The position numbers were made by a program, and so were the translations under genes. From JANMDU01 sp043777675 (lineage in GTDB: Bacteria; Pseudomonadota; Gammaproteobacteria; Burkholderiales; Burkholderiaceae_C), in NCBI GenBank assembly GCA_043777675.1, contig JAYWHR010000039.1, positions 61,895-125,894 on the forward strand: a stretch of DNA of 64,000 nt, given 5' to 3'. The notes beneath the pieces are model-generated. The model saw nothing but the letters and a program-made list of their open reading frames with translations. It did not search any database and had not been told where the DNA came from. This document shows, one piece after another, positions 8,341 through 16,228 of the stretch (its first letter is position 1; each line of letters begins with the position of its first letter).

Positions 8341-10945
8341 AGGTCGCATTTTTGAACATAAAAACACCTGGCGAATGAATCGGATCGACATCCACCGGGA
8401 TCACGCTCTTAGGTGGAAATTTGCATTGGAGGATGAGTGTGGAGAGCGGATTTTCGATACGCTGTTGGATAGCTCGCTTGAGTGGCCGCGCACCAAACAC
8501 GGGATCAAACCCGACTTTGGCGAGCTCGGCCAGCGCGGCGGAAGACACCTGAAGCGTCAGCTCCATTTTCTCCATGCGTTTGACCAGCGTCGCCAATTGG
8601 ATTTTCGCAATACCTTCGATGTGTTTGGCATCTAGGCTGTGGAAGACCACCGTTTCATCAATACGGTTTAAAAACTCGGGGCGGAAGTGCTTCTTGAGCT
8701 CTTCCCAAACTGCATCTTTCACTTCCTCATGCGGTTTGCCTGTCATGCTCTGTATCAAGTGCGAGCCGATGTTGCTCGTCATCACGATCACCGTATTTTT
8801 GAAATCAACCGTGCGGCCTTGGCCATCGGTTAAGCGCCCGTCATCGAGCACCTGCAGCAACACATTAAACACATCAGGATGCGCTTTCTCCACCTCATCG
8901 AGAAGCACAACGCAATACGGTTTGCGGCGCACGGCCTCGGTGAGATAGCCGCCTTCGTCGTAGCCCACGTAGCCCGGCGGTGCGCCGATCAGGCGGCTCA
9001 CAGAGTGCTTTTCCATGAATTCGCTCATATCAATGCGAATGAGCTGCTCCTCTGAATCAAACATGAAGCCTGCGAGTGCTTTGGAAAGCTCCGTCTTACC
9101 TACGCCCGTGGGCCCCAGGAAGAGGAAGCTGCCAGTGGGGCGATTGGGATCAGACAGGCCTGCGCGCGCTCGGCGAATCGCATTGGCAACTGCCGTAATC
9201 GCCTCATCTTGCCCCACCACACGCTCATGCAAACGCGCCTCCATTTGCAGCAGCTTTTCGCGCTCGCCTTGCATGAGTTTGGAGACGGGAATGCCGGTGG
9301 AGCGCGCCACCACTTCAGCAATTTCCTCCGCGCCTACTTGCGTGCGCAGCAAGCGAGGGGCATCGCTCTTGCTCTTTTTCGCATCATTGGCTTGAGCGTC
9401 AATGGCCGCTTTGTGCTGCTTTTCTAGCTCGGGCAGCTTCCCATATTGCAGCTCAGCCACCGCATTGAAATCACCCTTGCGTGTGAGCTCTTCGATTTGG
9501 AAGCGCAGCTTATCGATCGCCTCTTTGATATGCGCGCTGCCCTGCACTTGTGCTTTCTCAGCCTTCCAAATTTCATCCAAATCAGCGGCTTCTTTTTTGA
9601 GCTTGATGATCTCGATTTCAATCAACTCAAAGCGTTTTTTGGAGGCATCATCCTTTTCGCGGCGTACTGCCTCGCGCTCAATTTGAAGCTGAATTAAACG
9701 GCGGTCAAGTTTGTCCATCACCTCAGGTTTGGAATCGATTTCAATTTTGATTTTTGCAGCGGCTTCGTCAATCAAATCAATCGCTTTATCGGGCAAAAAT
9801 CGATCAGAAATGTAGCGATGGCTCAATTCTGCAGCGGCAACAATCGCCGGATCGGTGATCTCCACGCCATGGTGTACCTCATACTTTTCTTGCAAACCGC
9901 GCAAAATAGCAATCGTGGCTTCCACGCTCGGTTCGCCGACGATGATTTTCTGAAAACGACGCTCCAGCGCAGCATCCTTCTCAATGTATTTTCGGTATTC
10001 ATCAAGCGTGGTTGCACCCACACAATGGAGCTCGCCGCGCGCCAGCGCAGGCTTGAGCATATTGCCCGCATCCATTGCACCTTCGGCTTTGCCTGCGCCC
10101 ACCATGGTGTGCAGCTCGTCGATAAACACAATCGTTTGGCCTTCATCCTTGGCCAAGTCTTTGAGCACAGTTTTCAGGCGCTCCTCAAACTCACCGCGAA
10201 ACTTGGCGCCTGCCAGCAAAGATGCCATATCGAGCGAAAGCACACGTTTGCCCTTGAGCGATTCCGGCACTTCGCCCGCCACTATGCGCTGGGCCAAACC
10301 TTCCACAATCGCCGTCTTGCCCACGCCGGGCTCACCGATCAACACCGGGTTGTTCTTCGTGCGGCGCTGCAAGACCTGAATCGCACGGCGGATTTCATCA
10401 TCGCGCCCAATCACTGGATCCAGCTTGCCCATGCGAGCGCGCTCGGTCAGATCAATGCAGTATTTTTTGAGCGATTCTCTCTGGTCTTCAGAATCAGCGC
10501 TGCTCACGGTTTGCCCACCGCGCACGGCATCAATCGCCGCCTCCATGTTCTTGCGCGATAGGCCAGCATCCTTCGCTGCTTTACCTAAATCCGTTTTGCT
10601 ATCAGCCAAAGCGAGCAAAAACAGTTCGCCAGCAATGAATTGATCACCGCGCTTGATGCCCTCTTTCTCGGCCGCTTGAATCAGGGAGACCAAATCGCGC
10701 CCCACGGTGACCTGTTCTTGACCTTGAACTGTCGGCAGTTTTTTGATAGCAGCATCAGCGCCCGAAGCCAAATTGGCTACATTCACGCCCGCCCGCTGCA
10801 AGAGCGCACGCGGCCCGTCTTCTTGGCGCAGCATGGCAGCCAACACATGCGCCGGCTCAATGTAGGCATGATCGCCCCCAAGGGCAAGTGTTTGCGCCTC
10901 GGAGAGTGCTTCTTGGAATTTGGTGGTGAGTTTGTCGAGTCGCAT
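8339..10945 (-). CDS. clpB: ATP-dependent disaggregase ClpB
   Basis: Hexameric AAA+ chaperone that threads aggregated proteins with DnaK; 868 aa, the usual length. The N-domain (Clp_N repeats) covers ~1-145. NBD1 has GEPGVGKTA (~204-212) and VFIDELHTMVGAG. A middle coiled-coil domain (~400-525, rich in Glu/Lys/Arg), diagnostic of ClpB rather than ClpA or ClpC, follows. NBD2 has GPTGVGKTELSKALA and the sensor region FLNRIDETVVFH. An AGAGGT ribosome binding site lies 4 bases before the ATG. A heat-shock-type promoter is visible upstream (10976-11003). The extreme C-terminus (VFMFKNAT) is set by a degenerate repeat copy. Confidence 0.98.
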   Translation of the reverse strand: MRLDKLTTKFQEALSEAQTLALGGDHAYIEPAHVLAAMLRQEDGPRALLQRAGVNVANLASGADAAIKKLPTVQGQEQVTVGRDLVSLIQAAEKEGIKRGDQFIAGELFLLALADSKTDLGKAAKDAGLSRKNMEAAIDAVRGGQTVSSADSEDQRESLKKYCIDLTERARMGKLDPVIGRDDEIRRAIQVLQRRTKNNPVLIGEPGVGKTAIVEGLAQRIVAGEVPESLKGKRVLSLDMASLLAGAKFRGEFEERLKTVLKDLAKDEGQTIVFIDELHTMVGAGKAEGAMDAGNMLKPALARGELHCVGATTLDEYRKYIEKDAALERRFQKIIVGEPSVEATIAILRGLQEKYEVHHGVEITDPAIVAAAELSHRYISDRFLPDKAIDLIDEAAAKIKIEIDSKPEVMDKLDRRLIQLQIEREAVRREKDDASKKRFELIEIEIIKLKKEAADLDEIWKAEKAQVQGSAHIKEAIDKLRFQIEELTRKGDFNAVAELQYGKLPELEKQHKAAIDAQANDAKKSKSDAPRLLRTQVGAEEIAEVVARSTGIPVSKLMQGEREKLLQMEARLHERVVGQDEAITAVANAIRRARAGLSDPNRPTGSFLFLGPTGVGKTELSKALAGFMFDSEEQLIRIDMSEFMEKHSVSRLIGAPPGYVGYDEGGYLTEAVRRKPYCVVLLDEVEKAHPDVFNVLLQVLDDGRLTDGQGRTVDFKNTVIVMTSNIGSHLIQSMTGKPHEEVKDAVWEELKKHFRPEFLNRIDETVVFHSLDAKHIEGIAKIQLATLVKRMEKMELTLQVSSAALAELAKVGFDPVFGARPLKRAIQQRIENPLSTLILQCKFPPKSVIPVDVDPIHSPGVFMFKNAT

Positions 10946-10975
10946 AGCTACCTCTGAATGATCTAACTAAGCCAG

Positions 10976-11003
10976 ATATGAGTGCAATCTGGAGGTTTTC
11001 AAG
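10976..11003 (-). promoter_or_regulatory. Sigma-32 (RpoH)-type promoter of clpB
   Basis: On the minus strand the -35 region reads CTTGAAA, exactly the sigma-32 consensus, followed after 13 bases by ACTCATAT, a good match to the -10 consensus CCCCATNT. It lies 30-58 bases before the clpB ATG. This matches the known heat-shock control of clpB in proteobacteria. Confidence 0.7.
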
Positions 11004-11018
11004 TCATAGAATACGTTT

Positions 11019-11627
11019 GTGAACATCCATCAACTCTCCGTCAACTACATCCAAGAACATGACCGTATCTTGGTACGCATCAACACCACGGCTCAGGAAG
11101 AGCTGCGGCTGTGGTTTACCCGACGCCTCACGCTTTCAATGCTGCCGATGGTTCAAAAAGTTGTCGCCCAATGGGTTGCCAAACAAGAAACCATCAAGTC
11201 TCCGCTCACCATGTCTGCAGCCACAGCAGATGCGCAAACACAAGCCATGCTGGCTGATTTCAAACGAGAAGAATCCATACAAAAATCTGATTTCCAAACG
11301 CCTTACGTTGCCCCGAATGCCCTACCGCTTGGCGCTGAGCCCTTGCTGGTCACTGAAGTTAGCGTGACGCCCCTGCCCTCTGGACAGTTGCAGCTCTCCT
11401 TTAACGAAAAGCTACCCCAAGACAACGGCCAAAGCCGCCCCAATCCGCGCGGCTTTCGCGTGGCATTGGAGCAAAAGCTGGTGCACGGCTTGGTGCATTT
11501 GCTGCAAAAAGCGCTAGACACGTCGCAGTGGGCAGGCACATCTTTGGCTGCAACAGCCGCTGAGCCAGCACTGCCTGGCGAGGGCAACCTGGGCGGCGGC
11601 GGGGAACGGCCTAAGTATTTGAATTGA
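11019..11627 (+). CDS. Conserved hypothetical protein
   Basis: 202 aa with no signal peptide or membrane segment. The N-terminus (NYIQEHDRILVRINTTAQEE, then LRLWFTRRLTLSMLP) looks like a small beta-rich domain followed by a helix and recurs in Burkholderiales hypothetical proteins I have seen near clpB. The central part is Gln/Ala-rich and probably disordered; the end is Gly-rich (GEGNLGGGGERPKYLN). It starts 73 bp from clpB in the opposite direction, so the two genes share the short intergenic region. Function not known. Confidence 0.7.
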   Translation: MNIHQLSVNYIQEHDRILVRINTTAQEELRLWFTRRLTLSMLPMVQKVVAQWVAKQETIKSPLTMSAATADAQTQAMLADFKREESIQKSDFQTPYVAPNALPLGAEPLLVTEVSVTPLPSGQLQLSFNEKLPQDNGQSRPNPRGFRVALEQKLVHGLVHLLQKALDTSQWAGTSLAATAAEPALPGEGNLGGGGERPKYLN

Positions 11628-11639
11628 GGGTTAAATAGG

Positions 11640-11815
11640 AAACACTAATACCGAACGCAAAAGACGCAAAGGTTACGCAGAAGTAATACCAAAAATTACA
11701 AGACAGAAGATTGAATACTTCGAACGCAAGTTCGGGAGATTAAATTCAAATTCGTAGTTTCCTTTTTGTACTTTTTCTGCGTAACCTTTGCGTCTTCTGC
11801 GTCCGGCATTCTGTA
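11640..11815. repeat. Long inverted repeat built from TTGCGTC motifs, copy 1
   Basis: The left arm has ACCGAACGCAAAAGACGCAA, AGGTTACGCAGAAGTAATAC. The right arm holds its reverse complement: GTACTTTTTCTGCGTAACC, TTTGCGTCTTCTGCGTCCGG. About 95 AT-rich bases lie between the arms. It lies between the convergent hypothetical gene and moaE and could fold into a strong hairpin. A related copy lies at 43970-44162. Confidence 0.8.
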
Positions 11816-11824
11816 TCTGAGGTT

Positions 11825-12298
11825 TCAACTGTTAGAAACCACAATCCCCCATTTAGCTAATGCAGCATCGTCGCTCACGCGCGCATCGACCCATCTCGCC
11901 CCATCAGGCGTAAGTTCCTTTTTCCAGAAAGGCGCTTGGGTTTTGAGGTAATCCATTAAAAATTCGCAGGCTTGGAAACTCATCCCCCGATGCGCTGAAG
12001 TTACTGCCACAAACACAATTTGATCGAGCGGCTTGAGTGGCCCAATGCGGTGAATCACGCGTGCAGCGTAAATGTCAAAGCGCTTAAAAGCCTCATCGAT
12101 CATTCCTTCAATAGACTTTTCCGTCATGCCGGGGTAATGCTCCAGCTCCAGCTCACTGACGTTAAGCCCGTCATTACGATCTCGCACCGTGCCAACAAAG
12201 CTGCACACTGCGCCCACTCTGGTGTCGGACTCGCGGAGCGCAGCAATCTCAGCGCCAAGATCGAAATCATGCGTTTGAATGACCACTCGAGCAGCCAT
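11825..12298 (-). CDS. moaE: Molybdopterin synthase large subunit MoaE
   Basis: Catalytic subunit of molybdopterin synthase, 157 aa; with MoaD it adds two sulfurs to cyclic pyranopterin monophosphate. Visible motifs are GAVCSFVGTVRD, LELEHYPGMTE, VIHRIGPL and, near the end, the active-site segment APFWKKE. It is the last gene of mobB-moeA-moaD-moaE, starting 4 bp after the moaD stop, so translation is probably coupled. The C-terminus (DDAALAKWG) is typical of the beta-proteobacterial form. Confidence 0.96.
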   Translation of the reverse strand: MAARVVIQTHDFDLGAEIAALRESDTRVGAVCSFVGTVRDRNDGLNVSELELEHYPGMTEKSIEGMIDEAFKRFDIYAARVIHRIGPLKPLDQIVFVAVTSAHRGMSFQACEFLMDYLKTQAPFWKKELTPDGARWVDARVSDDAALAKWGIVVSNS

Positions 12299-12302
12299 CG
12301 CT

Positions 12303-12557
12303 TTAGCCTCCAGTCACAGGCGGGAAGAAAGCCACTTCACAGCCCTCTGGCAAATGCGCGTCTTCTTGCGTCATCGTGTGATTGAGCGCAACGCGCAAAG
12401 CTTGGCCGCGTGCGAGCGCTTGCGCAAATGCGCCTCCGCGTGCAATCAGTTCATCGCGCAAAGCGGCCACTGATGGAGCAGACGTGGTGAGTTGCTCACC
12501 GCTTGAGCCCAGCGCCTCGCGCACAGAAGCAAAGTATTTGATGGAAATGTTCGTCAT
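12303..12557 (-). CDS. moaD: Molybdopterin synthase sulfur carrier MoaD
   Basis: Ubiquitin-like small subunit, 84 aa, ending in the essential Gly-Gly (FPPVTGG) that is converted to a thiocarboxylate. N-terminal IKYFASVREALGSS is the normal beta-grasp start. The ATG overlaps the moeA stop codon (ATGA, 12554-12557), a sign of translational coupling, and moaE follows immediately. Confidence 0.96.
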   Translation of the reverse strand: MTNISIKYFASVREALGSSGEQLTTSAPSVAALRDELIARGGAFAQALARGQALRVALNHTMTQEDAHLPEGCEVAFFPPVTGG

Positions 12558-13804
12558 AACAAATCTGAAAAAGGAATAAACCGCACGGTATCACCTTTGG
12601 CTATATGTTGACCAGCCGGCACATCGACCAGACCATCTGCCCATGCACAGGAAGTGAGCACGCTGGAATTTTGATTAGGAAAAAGATCGAGTCCGCCCGC
12701 CTCATTGCGCTTTACACGTAAGAATTCACGGCGTTTATCAGCTTTAGCCGGCGTAAAATCTGCGCGGAGTGCTATCGAATGAATAGTGCTTAGATCACCG
12801 CTTTGCCCCTGAAGGCGCGCGAGCAGTGGGCGCACCAGCAGAAGAAAGGTCACGAAGCTCGACACTGGGTTGCCCGGCAACCCAACGAAATGTGCAAAGC
12901 CTGAGTCGCCACGATTCACCCGCCCATAGGCAAAAGGCTTGCCCGGCTTCATCGAAATACTCCACACATCTAAGCTGCCAAGCTGTTGCACAGCGGGCTT
13001 GATATGGTCTTCCTCGCCGACACTCACGCCGCCGCTGGTGAGGATCAAATCATGCGACTTTGCAGCAGATTGCAAGGCTTGCACAGTGGCTTCACGCCGA
13101 TCCGGCACGATGCCCAAATCCGTCACATCGCAACCCGCACGGAGCAGCATGGCGCGAAGGAAAAAACGATTCGAGTTGTATATCGCACCTGGTTTCATCT
13201 GGGCAGGCAACACCTCACCGGGCATCACCAATTCATCGCCGGTCGAAAACAGCGCCACGCGCGGACGGCGACTCACCTGCAGCTTGTCCATGCCCGAACT
13301 GGCCGCTAGTCCAAGCGCAGCAGGCGCAAGCAGCTCACCTTTTAAGAGCGCTGTATGCCCTAGCTTGACATCTTCGCCACGCAGGCGCACCCATTGGCCG
13401 AGCTTTGGAATCACGTTCACTTTGACTCGACCATCATCTAAAGCAGTGCATTCCTCCTGCATCACGACGCAATCCGCGCCCAGCGGCATCGGTGCACCAG
13501 TGAAAATTCGAGCTGCTTGACCAGCATGCATTTGGTGTCCAAAATGCCCGGCTGGAATACGCTGTGCGACATGCAGATCCGTGCCGGCATTGCTCACATC
13601 CATGCTTCGCATCGCATAGCCATCCATCTGAGAATTATCAAAGCCCGGCACGTCCAACGGGCTCACCACATCTTGCGCGAGCACGCGGCGATCTGCATCA
13701 AAGGTCGATACGCTTTCAAGCTCGCCTAGCGGCTGCGCTACGCTGAGCAACTGCTCGAGCGCATCTTCTAAAGTGCGCAATGGGGGAAACTTGGAAGCAT
13801 TCAT
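12554..13804 (-). CDS. moeA: Molybdopterin molybdenumtransferase MoeA
   Basis: Inserts molybdate into adenylylated molybdopterin; 416 aa, a normal length. Motifs: DVPGFDNSQMDGYA, RIFTGAPMPLGADCVVMQE, FSTGDELV, TSGGVSVGEEDH, SMKPGKPFAYG and GLPGNPVSS. The gene starts 3 bp after the mobB stop and overlaps moaD by 4 bases. Nothing unusual. Confidence 0.97.
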   Translation of the reverse strand: MNASKFPPLRTLEDALEQLLSVAQPLGELESVSTFDADRRVLAQDVVSPLDVPGFDNSQMDGYAMRSMDVSNAGTDLHVAQRIPAGHFGHQMHAGQAARIFTGAPMPLGADCVVMQEECTALDDGRVKVNVIPKLGQWVRLRGEDVKLGHTALLKGELLAPAALGLAASSGMDKLQVSRRPRVALFSTGDELVMPGEVLPAQMKPGAIYNSNRFFLRAMLLRAGCDVTDLGIVPDRREATVQALQSAAKSHDLILTSGGVSVGEEDHIKPAVQQLGSLDVWSISMKPGKPFAYGRVNRGDSGFAHFVGLPGNPVSSFVTFLLLVRPLLARLQGQSGDLSTIHSIALRADFTPAKADKRREFLRVKRNEAGGLDLFPNQNSSVLTSCAWADGLVDVPAGQHIAKGDTVRFIPFSDLL

Positions 13805-13807
13805 GGT

Positions 13808-14341
13808 TTAGCTGTATCGGCTCGCCACGTACTCAAAGCGCTCGCCGTTGTCCACTAACCACTGCGCCACGCTATCTGCATTGTTTACATCGAGTATGGG
13901 GCGCAACGTCTTGCCTTCAAAATCTTCAGGCGTATCAGTTGCAATCGCCACAATAAAATCATCATCCTGATACAACGCTGGCTTGCCAGCGCTGGGCCGA
14001 TATACTTCAATTTTCAGCAGATCCGAGCGCTTAAACCCCTCGACCAGCACCCAGTCCACACCATCGTAGAGCTCAGCGATCAAATGATGCACGCTGAGAT
14101 TAGCTTCTTTTTCAAATTCACGCATCAGCGCCACGCGCTTGCTCGATGCCACCACCACTTCAAACGCGCCCGCCTCGCGGTGGCGAAACGTATCTTTGCC
14201 AGCATGATCAATGTCAAATTCGTGATGCGCATGCTTGACCACCGAGACTCTTAATCCGCGCAACTTCAGAGCACTGATGACGCTTTCAACCAGCGTCGTC
14301 TTGCCAGAACCCGAAAAACCTGCAAATCCAACTACTCTCAT
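13808..14341 (-). CDS. mobB: Molybdopterin-guanine dinucleotide adaptor MobB
   Basis: Small GTP-binding protein (177 aa) that helps MobA attach GMP to molybdopterin. The P-loop GFSGSGKTT is at residues ~8-16. VVKHAHHEFDIDHAGKDT and the VLVEGFK segment are typical. First gene of the molybdenum cofactor operon, 67 bp downstream of thrC with a dispersed repeat (14348-14405) between them, so readthrough from thrC or a promoter near the repeat must drive it. Confidence 0.93.
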   Translation of the reverse strand: MRVVGFAGFSGSGKTTLVESVISALKLRGLRVSVVKHAHHEFDIDHAGKDTFRHREAGAFEVVVASSKRVALMREFEKEANLSVHHLIAELYDGVDWVLVEGFKRSDLLKIEVYRPSAGKPALYQDDDFIVAIATDTPEDFEGKTLRPILDVNNADSVAQWLVDNGERFEYVASRYS

Positions 14342-14347
14342 ATTGCT

Positions 14348-14405
14348 CTCAATTCAATACCACCGTACGCATATTCTATGCCGGCGATATGCCTGTTTTA
14401 ATTAA
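14348..14405 (+). repeat. Dispersed GCCGGC-core repeat between thrC and mobB
   Basis: TCAATTCAATACCACCGTAC, GCATATTCTATGCCGGCGAT, ATGCCTGTTTTA. This is an intergenic, near-consensus copy whose 3' end (GGC-gatat-GCC then T-rich) could act as a weak terminator after mobB or thrC. Confidence 0.85.
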
Positions 14406-14408
14406 AAT

Positions 14409-15836
14409 CTAGGCGTTTTTCTCAATCAACGCTTTGACTGCATCTACATCCGGCTTCATCACCAACACGCGCTTAGGCAGTGCTTCAATGCCTTCAAACT
14501 TGGCAGGGCGAGCAGGCTCACGGCCCAGCGCCTCCACAATCGTCGCCGCAAATTTGATCGGCAGCGCGGTTTCCAAAACGATCATCGGTACGCCACTTTT
14601 CACATGCTCTCGCGCTACTTTTACGCCATCTGCCGTGTGCGTATCGATCATCACGCCGTGCTGTTCAAACACTCGCCTGATCGTCTGCAAGCGATTCGCA
14701 TGTGTGCTCTTGCCACTGGCAAAGCCATACATGCCCGCCGCTTTCGCAAATAGCGCATCGCCACTTAAATCAAACATGCCTTTGCTTGCGATCTGGGTCG
14801 TAAACAAATCCTTCAACGCCGCACCATCGCGCCCGAGCAGATCAAAAACAAACCGCTCGAAATTGCTCGCTTTAGAAATATCCATCGAAGGGCTGGAAGT
14901 CTCGTGCGTATCCGCACTGCCGCGAACGCGATAAATGCCGGTGCGAAAGAATTCATCAAGCACATCGTTTTCATTCGTTGCCACGATCAGCTTATCAATC
15001 GGCAGCCCCATCATGCGCGCCACATGGCCAGCGCAGATGTTGCCGAAATTGCCGCTGGGTACAGTAAAGCTCACCTTCTGCGCATTGGATGTCGTCGCGT
15101 AAAGATAGCCTGCAAAGTAATACACCACCTGCGCCAGCAGCCGCGCCCAATTGATCGAATTGACTGTGCCGATTTTGTATTTTTTCTTGAAAAACAAATC
15201 GTTCGACACCGCTTTCACCATGTCTTGGCAATCGTCAAACACGCCCTCAACAGCGATGTTGAAAATATTCTCATCCATCAAACTAAACATCTGCGCCTGC
15301 TGAAACGGGCTCATTCGGTTGTGGGGGCTGAGCATGAAGACCTTCACGCCTTTTTTGCCGCGCATCGCATATTCCGCAGCGCTACCTGTGTCGCCACTGG
15401 TCGCGCCAAAAATATTTAAAGTCTCGCCGCGCCGAGCCAGCTCGTATTCAAACAAATTGCCCAAAAGCTGCATCGCCATGTCTTTGAAAGCGAGCGTGGG
15501 GCCATTGGACAGCGCCTCCAGATGCAAGCCTGTATTGCCCAGCGGCGTAACGGGTGTGATTTCCTTCGTGCCGTAAACCTCTTGCGTGTAGGTCTTCTCA
15601 CACAAACGCTTCAAATCTGCAGCGGGAATATCGTCGATATACAGCGAGAGAATTTCAAAAGCCAAAGGCGCGTAGCCCTGCGTGGCTAACACACTGCGCA
15701 GACGTGACAAAGCCGCATCATCGATCTGCGGATAAGTCTCAGGCAGATACAGCCCGCCATCGGGCGCCAAGCCTTCAAGAAGAATGTCAGAGAAGCCAAG
15801 TCGGCCAGCGTGACCACGGGTGGAGAGGTATTTCAT
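14409..15836 (-). CDS. thrC: Threonine synthase
   Basis: PLP enzyme converting O-phosphohomoserine to threonine, 475 aa. The N-terminus MKYLSTRGHAGRLGFSDIL and the PLP-lysine segment LAFKDMAMQ are characteristic, as is GATSGDTGSAAEYAMRG (phosphate binding). Residue pattern and length put it in the yeast-like / proteobacterial ThrC subfamily. In Burkholderiales it normally follows hom directly; here 6.6 kb of accessory DNA separates them, so thrC must be transcribed from a promoter inside that DNA or just upstream of it. Confidence 0.97.
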   Translation of the reverse strand: MKYLSTRGHAGRLGFSDILLEGLAPDGGLYLPETYPQIDDAALSRLRSVLATQGYAPLAFEILSLYIDDIPAADLKRLCEKTYTQEVYGTKEITPVTPLGNTGLHLEALSNGPTLAFKDMAMQLLGNLFEYELARRGETLNIFGATSGDTGSAAEYAMRGKKGVKVFMLSPHNRMSPFQQAQMFSLMDENIFNIAVEGVFDDCQDMVKAVSNDLFFKKKYKIGTVNSINWARLLAQVVYYFAGYLYATTSNAQKVSFTVPSGNFGNICAGHVARMMGLPIDKLIVATNENDVLDEFFRTGIYRVRGSADTHETSSPSMDISKASNFERFVFDLLGRDGAALKDLFTTQIASKGMFDLSGDALFAKAAGMYGFASGKSTHANRLQTIRRVFEQHGVMIDTHTADGVKVAREHVKSGVPMIVLETALPIKFAATIVEALGREPARPAKFEGIEALPKRVLVMKPDVDAVKALIEKNA

Positions 15837-15919
15837 TGGGAGAAAAGGTCAATTCAATTCAAGAAAATTGGTGCGGCCACGGTCCGGCGCATCGATGTGG
15901 CCTCTACCGTTAACCATTG

Positions 15920-16099
15920 TCATTTCTTAGCGCCCAAAGCATTCTTCTTGGGCACGCTAGGCTGCTTCACCGCAAACATGATCACCGTTCCATCAGGCTT
16001 GATGTCGTAGTCAATCTTTTGCCCCGGCTTCACGCCCAAAGCCAGCTGCACTGCTTTGGGCACAGTAATTTGGTTTTTGGCAGTGAGGACGTAACTCAT
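15920..16099 (-). CDS. AbrB/SpoVT-type small DNA-binding protein (orphan antitoxin-like)
   Basis: A short gene of 59 aa. The sequence begins MSYVLTAKNQITVPKAVQLA and continues LGVKPGQKIDYDIKPDGTV, which is the swapped-hairpin AbrB fold: 'KNQITVPKAV...LGVKPGQKIDYD' is the family signature. The C-terminal tail is Lys/Pro-rich (KQPSVPKKNALGAKK). Such proteins are usually antitoxins or transition-state regulators, but no partner toxin frame is visible on either side: thrC begins 83 bp downstream and fadH lies 130 bp upstream. Probably a solitary regulator or a remnant of a toxin-antitoxin pair. The frame and the motif are clear; the role is inferred. Confidence 0.8.
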   Translation of the reverse strand: MSYVLTAKNQITVPKAVQLALGVKPGQKIDYDIKPDGTVIMFAVKQPSVPKKNALGAKK

Positions 16100-16228
16100 T
16101 GGATTGTTGGCTTTACACAGCAGGACATGATTTTATCTTTTTGAGATATTGGCTTCTATCATCCTCGACTTCGCGTCGAAAACCACTTTGCGGCTGGCGG
16201 CAATGAGGGCTACTGAGCAAAGAGCAAA

